Below, in pieces: positions 28,383 to 37,353 of a stretch of 64,000 nucleotides of DNA (its first letter is position 1; each line of letters begins with the position of its first letter). Below the pieces are notes generated by a model. That model saw only the letters and a list, made by a program, of their open reading frames with translations, was not told where the DNA came from and searched no databases. The stretch is taken from positions 1 to 64,000 of the forward strand of contig NZ_CP046393.1 in the NCBI RefSeq assembly GCF_009734185.1, given 5' to 3'. The DNA is from Commensalibacter melissae. GTDB taxonomy: Bacteria; Pseudomonadota; Alphaproteobacteria; Acetobacterales; Acetobacteraceae. The position numbers and the translations under genes are program-made.

Positions 28383-29702
28383 ATGAATACAGAAAAGCCT
28401 TTATTTGGTTTTATGACGGTTCCTTTGATTTGGGGATATATTGCAATCGCGATATTTATGGCCGGTGATGGATTTGAGGCCGCTTTTTTATCAAAATATA
28501 TAACTGATATAGGATTTTCTGAAGCACAATCAGGTTTTGTCTTTACTGTCTATGGGTTAATGGTTGCCTTGTCCGCATGGTGTTCTGGGGTTGTTGCGGA
28601 AATTATTACTCCACAAAAAGCGATGTTTGCAGGATTTGCCATTTGGGTAGCCATGCATATATTCTTCATGATATTTGGTCTCACCTATCACAATTATTGG
28701 ATGATGGTGATTTTTTATGGCATTCGAGGACTTGGCTATCCTTTGTTTTTATATTCTTTTGTTGTACTTGTTATTTACAATGTTGATAAATTGCAAATTT
28801 CTAATGCAATGGGATGGTTTTGGGCGGCATATTCTGTTGGATTTGGTGTTATAGGTGGTTTTTTGCCAGGATTTATAAATCCGGTGATTGGGGAATACAA
28901 TACTTTATGGATGTCTTTGGGTTGGGTTATTGTCGGTGGACTGATTGCATTAATTACGTTGCATAATGCAAGGACCAACAGGGAAAAAGCCAATCTGACT
29001 TTTAAAGAGAAAACAGCTGAATTAGGTCAGGCAATTACCATCTTATTCAGAAACAAGAATATATCTATGGCTGCGCTGGTTCGTATCATTAATACGACAC
29101 CTTTATTTGGATTTGCTGTTGTAATGCCTTGGTTTTTAGTTGGAAAAACATCCCAGGATCATGGATTGGGATTTTCTAAAACTGAATGGCAAAATATCTG
29201 GACACTATTTTTGTTTGTTACGATTTTTACAAATATTTTATGGGGTATTTTGGCAGATTATATTGGTTGGTTACGGCAAGTACGCTGGGTTGGTTGCATT
29301 GGTGGTGTTTTTGCCTGTTTCAGTTTTTATTACATTCCAATAACATATGGTCATAATATTTGGATGGCAATGATACCGGCAATTTTATTTGGGATTACGG
29401 TTGCTTCTTTTATGCCTATGACTGCTATTTTTACAACTTTGGAACCGCATCATAAAGGGGCGGCAGTTTCAATATATAATTTGTCAGCCGGATTGAGCAA
29501 TTTTCTTGGACCGGCTATTGCCACTACAGCGGTACCTTTCTTGGGGGTTGGGGGAGCAATCGGAATTTATATGGGACTATATGTTTTTGCCGCCTTATTA
29601 ACGTTATTGATTAAAGTGAAACAGCCTTCAAAAGAGGACAGGATCAAATTTCGAGAAAATGGAACTGAATCAGAATATGATCAGATTATTTTGGAAAATT
29701 AG
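28383..29702 (+). CDS. MFS permease, RbtT/DalT/CsbX polyol-transporter-like
   Basis: A 439-residue, 12-helix major facilitator. The N-terminus (PLIWGYIAIAIFMAGDGFEA) and the block IFYGIRGLGYPLFLYSFVV, then AMGWFWAAYSVGFG, resemble the ribitol/D-arabinitol permeases RbtT and DalT and the Bacillus CsbX group. Polyol/proton symport is therefore likely; exact substrate is not. It follows the SemiSWEET pair by 213 bp and ends at a clear terminator. The arabinitol-type dehydrogenase at 16-17.5 kb is a plausible metabolic partner. Confidence 0.83.
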   Translation: MNTEKPLFGFMTVPLIWGYIAIAIFMAGDGFEAAFLSKYITDIGFSEAQSGFVFTVYGLMVALSAWCSGVVAEIITPQKAMFAGFAIWVAMHIFFMIFGLTYHNYWMMVIFYGIRGLGYPLFLYSFVVLVIYNVDKLQISNAMGWFWAAYSVGFGVIGGFLPGFINPVIGEYNTLWMSLGWVIVGGLIALITLHNARTNREKANLTFKEKTAELGQAITILFRNKNISMAALVRIINTTPLFGFAVVMPWFLVGKTSQDHGLGFSKTEWQNIWTLFLFVTIFTNILWGILADYIGWLRQVRWVGCIGGVFACFSFYYIPITYGHNIWMAMIPAILFGITVASFMPMTAIFTTLEPHHKGAAVSIYNLSAGLSNFLGPAIATTAVPFLGVGGAIGIYMGLYVFAALLTLLIKVKQPSKEDRIKFRENGTESEYDQIILEN

Positions 29703-29716
29703 ATTATGATAAAACA

Positions 29717-29752
29717 AAACTGTCAGTAATATTTATTCTGACAGTTTTTTTG
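29717..29752 (+). terminator. Rho-independent terminator after the MFS permease
   Basis: Stem AAACTGTCAG (29717-29726) / CTGACAGTTT (29738-29747) with an 11-base loop, running into a stretch of seven T. A strong classical terminator 15 bp after the stop codon. Confidence 0.9.
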
Positions 29753-29755
29753 TAA

Positions 29756-29875
29756 TTAATTTATACAATTCTCGTTATCAATATTTAATGTCTGGCCAGA
29801 TATATAATTTGAGTCAGAAAACGCTAGAAACAAGGCCGCTCCCGTAACAATAGCCGTTTTGCCTTTGAGTTTCGT
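29756..29875 (-). pseudogene. Short-chain dehydrogenase remnant with its middle deleted
   Basis: Minus-strand translation gives TKLKGKTAIVTGAA, the start of an SDR protein, joined directly to LFLAFSDSNYISGQTLNIDN, the standard SDR C-terminus. The roughly 200 residues between, including the catalytic Tyr-x3-Lys, are gone. No start codon precedes the fragment. This is a deletion relic, distinct from the SDR pseudogene just upstream. Confidence 0.8.
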
Positions 29876-29982
29876 AAAATTACTTTTTTTTGAAATAGAT
29901 ATTTTATTTACAGGCAATAAAATAGTGTTTTAAATTTTTTTTATTTAATTTTATAAATAAGGATTTACAAAATCAATTATAT

Positions 29983-30763
29983 TTAATTGATACCAATAGT
30001 CTGACCACCATCCACAATCATGGCATAACCAGTAGTAAAGGTTGCTTCTTTGGAATCAAGCCATAATACAGCAGCAGCGATTTCCTCAGGTCTACCAAGA
30101 CGGCCAATAGGTTCTTAAGCAATTACACGAGCTTTTCCTTCAGGCGTACCACCACTGAATCGCTCAATCATTGGCGTGTCAATAATACCAAAACAAATGG
30201 CATTGATCCGAATGTTTGATTTTGCATAATCAAGTGCGGCACATTTGGTAAGACCCATAATACCAAATTTAGTCGCGGCATAAGCAGCTTGCCCTTTAAT
30301 ACCAATAATGCCTGCACTGGAAGAAGTATTAACGATTGATCCACCACCGTTCCTAAGCTTAACAGGAATAAGATATTTCATATATAAGAAAACATCATTT
30401 AGGTTTATATTAATATAATGGTACCAATTGTCTTCTATAACCTCACCAATCGGTTCAACAGGTTGTTCAACATCAGCATTATTAAATGCTAGATCAATAT
30501 GGCCAAACGTGGCAACTGCACGTTCGACAGTATTTTTTATCTGTTGGCTATTTCTTACATCAGCAGTAATAGCCAAGGCATGTTGCCCAATTTTTTCAAT
30601 AAGGTTTACGGTTTTCTACAACCTAATTTCGTCCAGATCCACTAAAATTATATTTGCTCCTTCTCTTGCAAAAGCTAGGGCTGTGGCCTTAACCAATACC
30701 TTCTGTGGCACCTGTAATAAAGGTAACTTTATCAGTAAAACGTTTATTTTGATTTATAGTCAT
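29983..30763 (-). pseudogene. Short-chain dehydrogenase pseudogene with three lesions
   Basis: A full-length SDR (about 260 codons) broken at three places. It starts ATG at 30763 (KVTFITGATEGIG), then an extra base near 30691 shifts the frame into KATALAFAREGANIILVDLD. A TAG stop occurs at 30618-30616, and a TAA at 30117-30115 interrupts VIA[20 protein letters not shown]. The catalytic YAATK and SSSAG parts survive in the central open stretch. The C-terminus ends [12 protein letters not shown]. Three independent lesions argue against sequencing error. Confidence 0.9.
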
Positions 30764-30818
30764 TTTTTAATTTCTTTTTTAGTAGTAATTTAATGAAAAT
30801 TATTATTTATTCTTTTGT

Positions 30819-31598
30819 TTAGGGAATCATTACAGTGTCTTTTGTGAGCTTGCGTGATTCAAGTTTCTGATGGGCTTCAGTAGCGTGTTCCAAAGATAAC
30901 TGAAGAGGTGATTGAATTTTTATAATATTATTCGAAATAATATCAAAAAACTCTTTACTCATGGAAAGCACGTCGGAACGTTTGGAAAGATATGTTGTTA
31001 AGCCAGGCCAAGTTGCATAAAGCGATCCTTTTTCTAATAAAGTTAGAATATCAAAAGGCGGAATAAGTCCTGAAGAAAAACCAAAACTAACAAAACAACC
31101 AAAAGGACGCAGGCAATCCAGTGAACCAGGAAAGGTCATTTTACCAATACTATCATAAACAACATGGCATCTCTGACCATGAGTGATGGCTTTAACTTGA
31201 AAGGTTTGTCGGATTAAAAACCGGGCTGTTAATCCTTTGAGTAAGGATGCGGCTGCGATTTCATAAGAGATGTTATCAGGCAAGGGTATAAGAAAATGTA
31301 CAGGAACAATTGTTTGTTCTGCATAAGCACCCAAGGTTTCGATATAAGCTACTCGATCCCCAACGGAAAAATCTTTTACTCCCTCACCAATGGCAATAAT
31401 ATCGCCAGCCCCCTCTTTACCTGGAATAAATGGAAGTGGTGTATTAAAAATCCCTTTTCTTAAATAAATATCGACAAAATTGACTCCAATTGCTCGATTA
31501 TGGATAAGAACCTCTCCAGCTTTGGGATGAACAATAGGTATCTCTTCATAATTTAAAACATTTGGGTTACCATAATTATGAATTTGTATGGCTTTCAT
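30819..31598 (-). pseudogene. Quinone oxidoreductase with in-frame loss of the NADPH-binding segment
   Basis: An open frame of 259 codons, against about 325 in the zinc-free quinone oxidoreductase (QOR/MDR) family. The N-terminal GroES-like domain is normal (GVNFVDIYLRKGIF, PFIPGKEGAGDIIAIG). At about residue 136, IRQTFQVK passes straight to AITHGQRCHVVYDSIGK. The part that normally has the Gly-rich AxxGGVG loop and first Rossmann strands, about 65 residues, is missing. C-terminal blocks TFPGSLDCLRPFG and the end TVMIP are intact. Probably non-functional although the frame is open. Confidence 0.8.
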
Positions 31599-31853
31599 TA
31601 TCTGTATTCCTAGATTTGTAAATGTATTTTCAATTCGTGTTGTATATTTTTTAATAAAATCAACAGAATGGATGATTTAAAAATTGCGGATGGATTTAAT
31701 TACAAAGGGAATAGATTAACGTGATTAGATTTAATAAGTTTTATGTGGTTATGAGAAAAAATCACAAATAAAAATATTGAATTTCAAGATCATCTGTATG
31801 AATTTCTTGATATTGATTCAAATTTTTCAAGTAAACTGTTAATAGAAATTGAT

Positions 31854-32743
31854 TTAATCTCTATATCGAATAGCTTGAATAAAATTAGAAAAGGCTAACG
31901 ACATATTTCTACGATTGGGATAATATAGGTGAAATCCTTGGAAAACAGGGCACCAATCATTCAATGTCTCTTGTAATTAACCATTGTGTAAATAAGGTGC
32001 AGCAAGTAGTTGGGGAATAAAGGCCAAACCTATTCCATCAAGGGCACTATTTAACATTTGTAAACTGCTATTTAAAATGAGAGGCCCATTAACTTTGACC
32101 GTGAATTTTTCATTATGTTTTCTGAATTCCCAGGCATAAATGTTTCCGGAATTATTATGTCGAATATTGATGCATTTATGATGGATCAATTCATATGGGG
32201 TTGTTGGAAATGAATTTTGTTGAAAATAATCAGGAGACCCGACTACAGCCATGCGCCGGTTCCTATACGAACAGCAATCATATCTTTGTCTATGGAATTT
32301 ACAAGACGAATACCGGCATCAAATTTATGTTCTATAATATTTATAAATTCATAATTGATATGTAATTCTAAGATAATATCAGGGTATTGTATAAAAAAAT
32401 CTTTTAAAAGAGGTCTTAGACACATTTCAATAGAATCATCAGTACAAGTTATTCTTATAGTACCTACTGGTTTACCACGTAATTCATTGAGCTTTTCAAG
32501 TTCCAAATTTATTTGATTTAAATGAAATCCAACCGATGTTATTAATTGTTCACCAATTTTGGTTGGAGAAACATTGCGTGTCGTTCTGGCAAGTAATCGT
32601 AAACCAAGTTGTTCTTCAAGATCTTTGATTATATGGCTTAAAGCTGATGGAGTTATTCCTAATTCAGCTGCAGCTTTTGTAAAGCTTTTATTTCGTGCTA
32701 CGGCCAAAAATGATTGCAATGCATTAAGTGTCGTTTTTTTCAT
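31854..32743 (-). pseudogene. LysR-family regulator pseudogene
   Basis: The N-terminal part is a typical LysR helix-turn-helix (LQSFLAVARNKSFTKAAAEL) and runs to IAVRIGTG, where the frame is lost near 32250. The adjacent frame resumes with RMAVVGSPDYFQQ and continues to PYLHNG. There an in-frame TAA (31979-31977) precedes LQETLNDWCPVFQGFHLYYP and the normal end at 31854. One frameshift plus one nonsense codon. It is divergent from queE and next to the decayed oxidoreductases it may once have controlled. Confidence 0.9.
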
Positions 32744-32841
32744 TTTATTGTCAGAGGTTTGAAAAAAATAAGAATATTAAATTGAAGAATAAATTTTAAA
32801 GTTTGGTTAGAAATTAAAGAATTATTTCATATATATAGTGT

Positions 32842-32921
32842 ATTCGAATTTCCATTCGAAACAATTTCAAATTTTGTATACAAGGAAAACCTGTAATAAA
32901 TTTTATCTTTAAAAGATAAAA
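32842..32921. promoter_or_regulatory. Repeats in the lysR-queE intergenic region
   Basis: Two copies of ATTCGAA (32842-32848 and 32854-32860) lie 5 bases apart, the first within a perfect 8-bp palindrome. A 10-bp inverted repeat TTTTATCTTT/AAAGATAAAA (32901-32921) follows. They may be operator remnants for the decayed LysR protein or promoter elements for queE; no test is possible by eye. Confidence 0.3.
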
Positions 32922-32978
32922 AATTATATGGTACTAGAATACTTCATTGATTGTTTGAACAGTTTTGAAATTAAGATA

Positions 32979-33614
32979 ATGAGCTATGCAGTAAAAGAAA
33001 TTTTTCTTACCTTGCAGGGAGAAGGCTATTTTGCAGGCAGGACAGCGGTTTTTTGCCGTTTCTCCGGTTGTAACTTGTGGTCCGGACAGGAAAAAGACCG
33101 AGCTACTGCGATTTGTCAGTTTTGTGATACAGATTTTGTCGGAATGGATGGTTCTGGTGGTGGACGATTTGAAGATGCAAATTCGTTGGCCATAGCTATT
33201 GAAAAACATTGGGGAGAAAGGGATACTTCCTATCGTTTTGTTGTTTTTACCGGAGGGGAACCTTTGTTGCAGCTAGATAAATCCTTGATTGATGTTCTGA
33301 AGAAAAAAGGTTTTTTTATTGCTGTTGAGACAAATGGAACGATGCTTGTACCAAAAGGGGTGGATTGGATTTGTGTAAGTCCCAAACAAGGGGCTGCCCT
33401 AATGCAAATGCATGGGGATGAATTGAAATTAGTGTATCCACAAGAAGCGATGAATCCCCAGAAATTTGAATCATTATCTTTTAAGAGTTTTCGTTTGCAG
33501 CCTAGGGATGATGAGCAGAGAGATAAACATTTGCGTCAGGCAATCCAATACTGTCAGGATCACCCAAAATGGTATCTTTCATTGCAAACACATAAATTAA
33601 TAGGAATTCCATAA
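32979..33614 (+). CDS. queE: 7-carboxy-7-deazaguanine synthase
   Basis: Radical-SAM enzyme turning 6-carboxytetrahydropterin into 7-carboxy-7-deazaguanine for queuosine. Starting at ATG 32979 ([20 protein letters not shown]), the product is 211 aa. The cluster Cys are spaced CX14CX2C (first Cys in FSGCNLW, last two in CQFCDTD), a variant known in some QueE rather than the classic CX3CX2[13 protein letters not shown] is the SAM-binding GGEP motif. Its stop overlaps the queC start (TAATG). Confidence 0.93.
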   Translation: MSYAVKEIFLTLQGEGYFAGRTAVFCRFSGCNLWSGQEKDRATAICQFCDTDFVGMDGSGGGRFEDANSLAIAIEKHWGERDTSYRFVVFTGGEPLLQLDKSLIDVLKKKGFFIAVETNGTMLVPKGVDWICVSPKQGAALMQMHGDELKLVYPQEAMNPQKFESLSFKSFRLQPRDDEQRDKHLRQAIQYCQDHPKWYLSLQTHKLIGIP

Positions 33615-34345
33615 TGAAAAAAACAGCAGATTTTTCAGAAGGGGCCCTGGTTTTATTTTCGGGAGGCCAGGATTCAACAACCTGTTTGGCCTGGGCTTTG
33701 ACACATTTCTCAATTGTCGAGACGCTAGGATTTGATTATGGACAACGTCATTTTGTAGAAATGGAATGCCGTTCGGTAATTCGCGAAAAGATCTTGAATA
33801 TTCAACCGGAATGGAAAGAGCGTCTTGGAGAGGATCATATTTTGAAATTATCAGATTTGGGAGCGATTTCTGATACATCCTTAACGCGGGAAACCGAAAT
33901 TGAATGGAATAGGCAGGGATTACCTTCGACCTTTGTTCCTGGAAGGAATTTACTTTTTTTAACTTATGCCGCGATTATTGCAAACAGAAGAAATTTGCGG
34001 CATTTGGTTGGTGGTATGTGTGAAACAGATTTTTCAGGATATCCTGATTGTCGGGACGATACGTTAAAAGCTTTGCAGGTTGCGCTTAATCTGGGAATGA
34101 ATACGCGATTTGTTTTGCATACACCATTAATGTGGCTTGACAAGGCTGCAGAATGGAAATTGGCTGCAATTTTGGGAAATGATTCACTTATTGAATTAAT
34201 CAATAAGGAAACGCATAGTTGTTATTTGGGCGATCGTACCCATTATCATGAATGGGGATATGGTTGTGGTCATTGTCCTGCCTGCGAATTACGTCAGGCT
34301 GGATGGGAGACCTATTTGCGGCAAAAGGAAATGTTTGGTGTTTGA
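33614..34345 (+). CDS. queC: 7-cyano-7-deazaguanine synthase
   Basis: ATP-dependent conversion of carboxy-deazaguanine to preQ0. The 243-residue protein has the PP-loop [18 protein letters not shown], then [18 protein letters not shown]. Zinc-binding Cys sit in the C-terminal HSCYLG and [17 protein letters not shown]. It is translationally coupled to queE by a one-base overlap and its end overlaps queD. Confidence 0.95.
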   Translation: MKKTADFSEGALVLFSGGQDSTTCLAWALTHFSIVETLGFDYGQRHFVEMECRSVIREKILNIQPEWKERLGEDHILKLSDLGAISDTSLTRETEIEWNRQGLPSTFVPGRNLLFLTYAAIIANRRNLRHLVGGMCETDFSGYPDCRDDTLKALQVALNLGMNTRFVLHTPLMWLDKAAEWKLAAILGNDSLIELINKETHSCYLGDRTHYHEWGYGCGHCPACELRQAGWETYLRQKEMFGV

Positions 34346-34871
34346 TTTGGTTTTTACTCGTCGTTATTCTATGGGGCATCGTTTGATTCACGGGGCTGGA
34401 GATATTTGTGCCACACCGCATGGGCATAATGAAGAGGTGAGCGTTTATTTAAAGGCTCATGAAGCGGAAAGACTGGATGGTTCTGCAAATATGGTCCTTC
34501 CTTTCTATTATGCAAAAAAGAAATGGCATCAATTTGTGGATGGTTCCATAGATCATTCTTTTCAGCTTTCAGAAGATGATCCCCTTTTGCCTTGGTTTAT
34601 CAAAAATGAACCAAAACGTGTAAGGCATTTAGTCGTGACACCAGGTGATCCAACAACTGAATTAATGGCTTGTTTATTAATGATCAAGGTCAATACAATT
34701 TTGGATGCAGAAAAAACCGGCTTATATTGTTTTAAAATCGATATCAAGGAAACCCCGACAAATACGGTCAGTTTTTCGGGCAATCCTTTTGATTTTGTTC
34801 CCCAATCGAAAAATGGACAAGGTCATTGGTGGGAACGGCCGGATATGTCAATTTCTGATTTGGAAATCTAG
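34338..34871 (+). CDS. queD: 6-carboxytetrahydropterin synthase (QueD/PTPS family)
   Basis: Converts dihydroneopterin triphosphate to 6-carboxytetrahydropterin, the QueE substrate. Zinc His ligands lie in [12 protein letters not shown] and [11 protein letters not shown]; the catalytic DHSF is in [14 protein letters not shown]. The start is set at GTG 34338, with AAGGAA at 34324-34329 as ribosome site, overlapping queC by 8 bases. A TTG one codon earlier is possible, and the longer frame upstream lies wholly inside queC. The stop overlaps the convergent methyltransferase by 4 bases. Confidence 0.88.
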   Translation: MFDLVFTRRYSMGHRLIHGAGDICATPHGHNEEVSVYLKAHEAERLDGSANMVLPFYYAKKKWHQFVDGSIDHSFQLSEDDPLLPWFIKNEPKRVRHLVVTPGDPTTELMACLLMIKVNTILDAEKTGLYCFKIDIKETPTNTVSFSGNPFDFVPQSKNGQGHWWERPDMSISDLEI

Positions 34872-35518
34872 AGGGTGAGTTGATATAATATCGTGTGACG
34901 ACTGGTACAATCTTCCAGTTCCATTGTTGTCGGAATATTATATTCATGAATAGGGAAAAGTTCTTCTTTGGGTAAATAATTACGTCCAGGATCTGCAATA
35001 ATGACCTGTGCACCGGTGGCGGCACATTTTTTTAGCCAGGGCCAGATATGCCTAGTCATTGGGGCTTCATAACAAACGTCACCACAAAGAATCAGATCCC
35101 ATTGACAGGGTAGTCCAACAATATTTTTGGAATTTTTATCTAGAAGAATATGATTGGCCTTTGCATTTGATGCACACGCTTGCTGTGCCAGAGGGTCAAT
35201 ATCTGCGACTTCAATAAATTGCGCGTTGTTTTTGCCCGCTGCAATGGCGGCAATTCCACATCCTGCTGCAAAATCCAGGACTTTTTTCTGTTTAACAAAT
35301 TGAGGATGATCTATAATATACCGTGCGAGAGCTTTTCCCCCAGGCCAAGCAAAAGCCCAGAAAGGCGGTTCAATATTTTGCTCGGCAAGCCAGTTTTCAG
35401 TCGCTTGCCAAATAGGTGTAATATCACTGGCTTGATAAAGTGAAATTTCCGGAACAAAATCAACTTCTTTTAAAATGGTATAATCGGAAATAAATTTTTG
35501 GAATAGTGCCGGATTCAT
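34868..35518 (-). CDS. METTL20-like protein lysine methyltransferase (ETFB type)
   Basis: A 216-residue seven-beta-strand SAM methyltransferase. The characteristic PPFWAFAWPGGKALARYIID, SAM loop VLDFAAGCGIAAIAA, and late IADPGRNYLP point to the METTL20/Nnt1 group, whose bacterial member in Agrobacterium methylates the beta subunit of electron transfer flavoprotein. Databases often mislabel these as ribosomal L11 methyltransferase. The start ATG overlaps the ubiA stop (ATGA), so it is coupled to ubiA. Confidence 0.82.
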   Translation of the reverse strand: MNPALFQKFISDYTILKEVDFVPEISLYQASDITPIWQATENWLAEQNIEPPFWAFAWPGGKALARYIIDHPQFVKQKKVLDFAAGCGIAAIAAGKNNAQFIEVADIDPLAQQACASNAKANHILLDKNSKNIVGLPCQWDLILCGDVCYEAPMTRHIWPWLKKCAATGAQVIIADPGRNYLPKEELFPIHEYNIPTTMELEDCTSRHTILYQLTL

Positions 35519-36444
35519 TGAAAAATATTTCCCATTAATAAAGCCAGGGCGATCAATATACCGGCATCACGATTGGATTTGAACAATATTAGGCAACAGG
35601 TTGGGTTGCATAAGTCAAAGTTTTTAAGCTGCCATATAAAATGGCTCAAGGGTAAGAGAAGGGCACAGAAAGAAACCCAGCTATTCTGATTTAAAATCAT
35701 GGCAATCAATAACATTATGATACAAAAGCCATAATTTGTACTCACGAAAATCTTTCCTGCCTCCCCGGCCCATCGGGCGGTTGATTTGACACCAATTCGT
35801 TGATCATCTTCTATATCTTGATATCCGTAAATAGTATCAAAACCGATTTGCCAAAAAATAGTTGCGGCATATAATGCAAATTGGGACCAGGATAAACAGC
35901 CTGTAGCGGCGGTATATCCAAGGGGGGCACCAAATCCAAATGTAAATCCCAGAACAAGTTGTGGCCAGGCAAAAATTCTTTTTGCACCAGGATAGAGAGC
36001 AACAAGAATTAGGGAGGAAGCGCCCAAAAGCCATGAAAGCGGATTTAGCTGTAATAGAATGAGAAAACCAAGAGTCAAGAGAACAAGTAAAAAACAAACT
36101 GCTTTTTTTAGGGAAATTGTATTATTTGCAAGGGGTCTTTGTTGTGTTCTGGCAACCTGACGGTCAAAATCACGATCCCATATATCATTTACAACACAAC
36201 CGGCGCTGCGCATGATGATACTGCCCAGCGCAAAAAGAAATATGAGTTTTAAGCGTATTGCCCAATTGATTTGATGGGGTAATAGGATTCCCCATAACCC
36301 CGGGATAAAGAGAAGCCAGTTTCCAATCGGGCGATCCAGTCTGGATAAGATGACATAAGGTTTTAAGGAAGACGGTAAAAAATTAATCCAACTTGATAAA
36401 TTGATATCAGAATATGATGATTTTTGATTCACAGTTAATTCCAA
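35515..36444 (-). CDS. ubiA: 4-hydroxybenzoate polyprenyltransferase
   Basis: Membrane enzyme attaching the isoprenoid tail to 4-hydroxybenzoate in ubiquinone synthesis. The 309-residue protein has two Asp-rich motifs: NDIWDRDFDRQVARTQQRPL (first Mg/diphosphate site) and YQDIEDDQRIGVKSTA (second). About eight or nine hydrophobic helices. Its N-terminal DRPIGNWLLFIPGLWGILL is typical. It is the first gene of a two-gene unit with the METTL20-like methyltransferase. Confidence 0.94.
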   Translation of the reverse strand: MELTVNQKSSYSDINLSSWINFLPSSLKPYVILSRLDRPIGNWLLFIPGLWGILLPHQINWAIRLKLIFLFALGSIIMRSAGCVVNDIWDRDFDRQVARTQQRPLANNTISLKKAVCFLLVLLTLGFLILLQLNPLSWLLGASSLILVALYPGAKRIFAWPQLVLGFTFGFGAPLGYTAATGCLSWSQFALYAATIFWQIGFDTIYGYQDIEDDQRIGVKSTARWAGEAGKIFVSTNYGFCIIMLLIAMILNQNSWVSFCALLLPLSHFIWQLKNFDLCNPTCCLILFKSNRDAGILIALALLMGNIFQ

Positions 36445-36565
36445 AAGGTAAATTTGTGCCTGAATATCGAGGATGGCGTAAAAGCTTTATGGATTTTATA
36501 GTATAAAACTGTTTTTTTACTAGAAAAAGATTGTTTGAATATTTTGTTACAGAACGGTGGAATGA

Positions 36566-37300
36566 ATGTCTTTTGTACCGCGTATCTATATTGATTTAGA
36601 TCAATCTATAACATTGGTTGCAAATGAACCTTGTTATTTATCTGCTACGATTGCTCATTATCTAGGAAATGTTTTACGGTTGAAAAAAGGTGGCAGGGTT
36701 ATTTTGTTTAATAACCGAGATGGAGAGTGGATTGGTGAAATAGAGCATATATCCAAAAACAAAGGGGTTGTTCATCTGTTGGAGCAGGTAAGGTTACCCA
36801 TTCTTGCTCATGGACCAACCTTGCTTTTTGCACCCTTGAAACGAGATGCAACAGATTTGGCTGTTCGTATGGCGACTGAATTGGGGGTCAGAATTATTCA
36901 GCCTGTTCAGACATTGCGAACAAACAGTCAAAGAATTAAAGATAAAAGGTTACTGGCTATCGCCAAAGAGGCTGCAGAACAAAGTAACCGTTTGACCATT
37001 CCCGAAATAAGGTCACTTTGTTCCCTATTCGAAATTTGTGATGTTTGGCCACAGGACAAGCCTTTGCTGATAGCGCTAGAGCGTGGAAATGAAAGAAAGA
37101 TTGATGCAACTTTTCAACCATTATATAATGGAAACGAAGGGCTCCTTATTGGTCCCGAAGGAGGGTTTGATGAATGTGAAATCGAAAAATTACTTTCCTA
37201 TAAATTTATACTTCCTATATCCTTGGGAAATCTTGTTTTAAAAGCGGAAACAGCTATTGCTGCAGGACTTGCAAAATTATTTCCTTATGTAAAAGCTTAA
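36566..37300 (+). CDS. rsmE: 16S rRNA (uracil1498-N3)-methyltransferase
   Basis: SPOUT-family enzyme methylating U1498 of 16S rRNA. The 244-residue protein has an N-terminal PUA-like part (HYLGNVLRLKKGGRVILFNN), then KRDATDLAVRMATELGV, and the knot-forming LLIGPEGGFDECEIEKL with the end LGNLVLKAETAIAAGLA. An ATG four bases upstream is out of frame. Divergent from ubiA and followed by gshA. Confidence 0.94.
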   Translation: MSFVPRIYIDLDQSITLVANEPCYLSATIAHYLGNVLRLKKGGRVILFNNRDGEWIGEIEHISKNKGVVHLLEQVRLPILAHGPTLLFAPLKRDATDLAVRMATELGVRIIQPVQTLRTNSQRIKDKRLLAIAKEAAEQSNRLTIPEIRSLCSLFEICDVWPQDKPLLIALERGNERKIDATFQPLYNGNEGLLIGPEGGFDECEIEKLLSYKFILPISLGNLVLKAETAIAAGLAKLFPYVKA

Positions 37301-37353
37301 TATAGTATAATAATTACTTCTTTTTTAAAAATGTAAATGTAGATAGATTGTAT

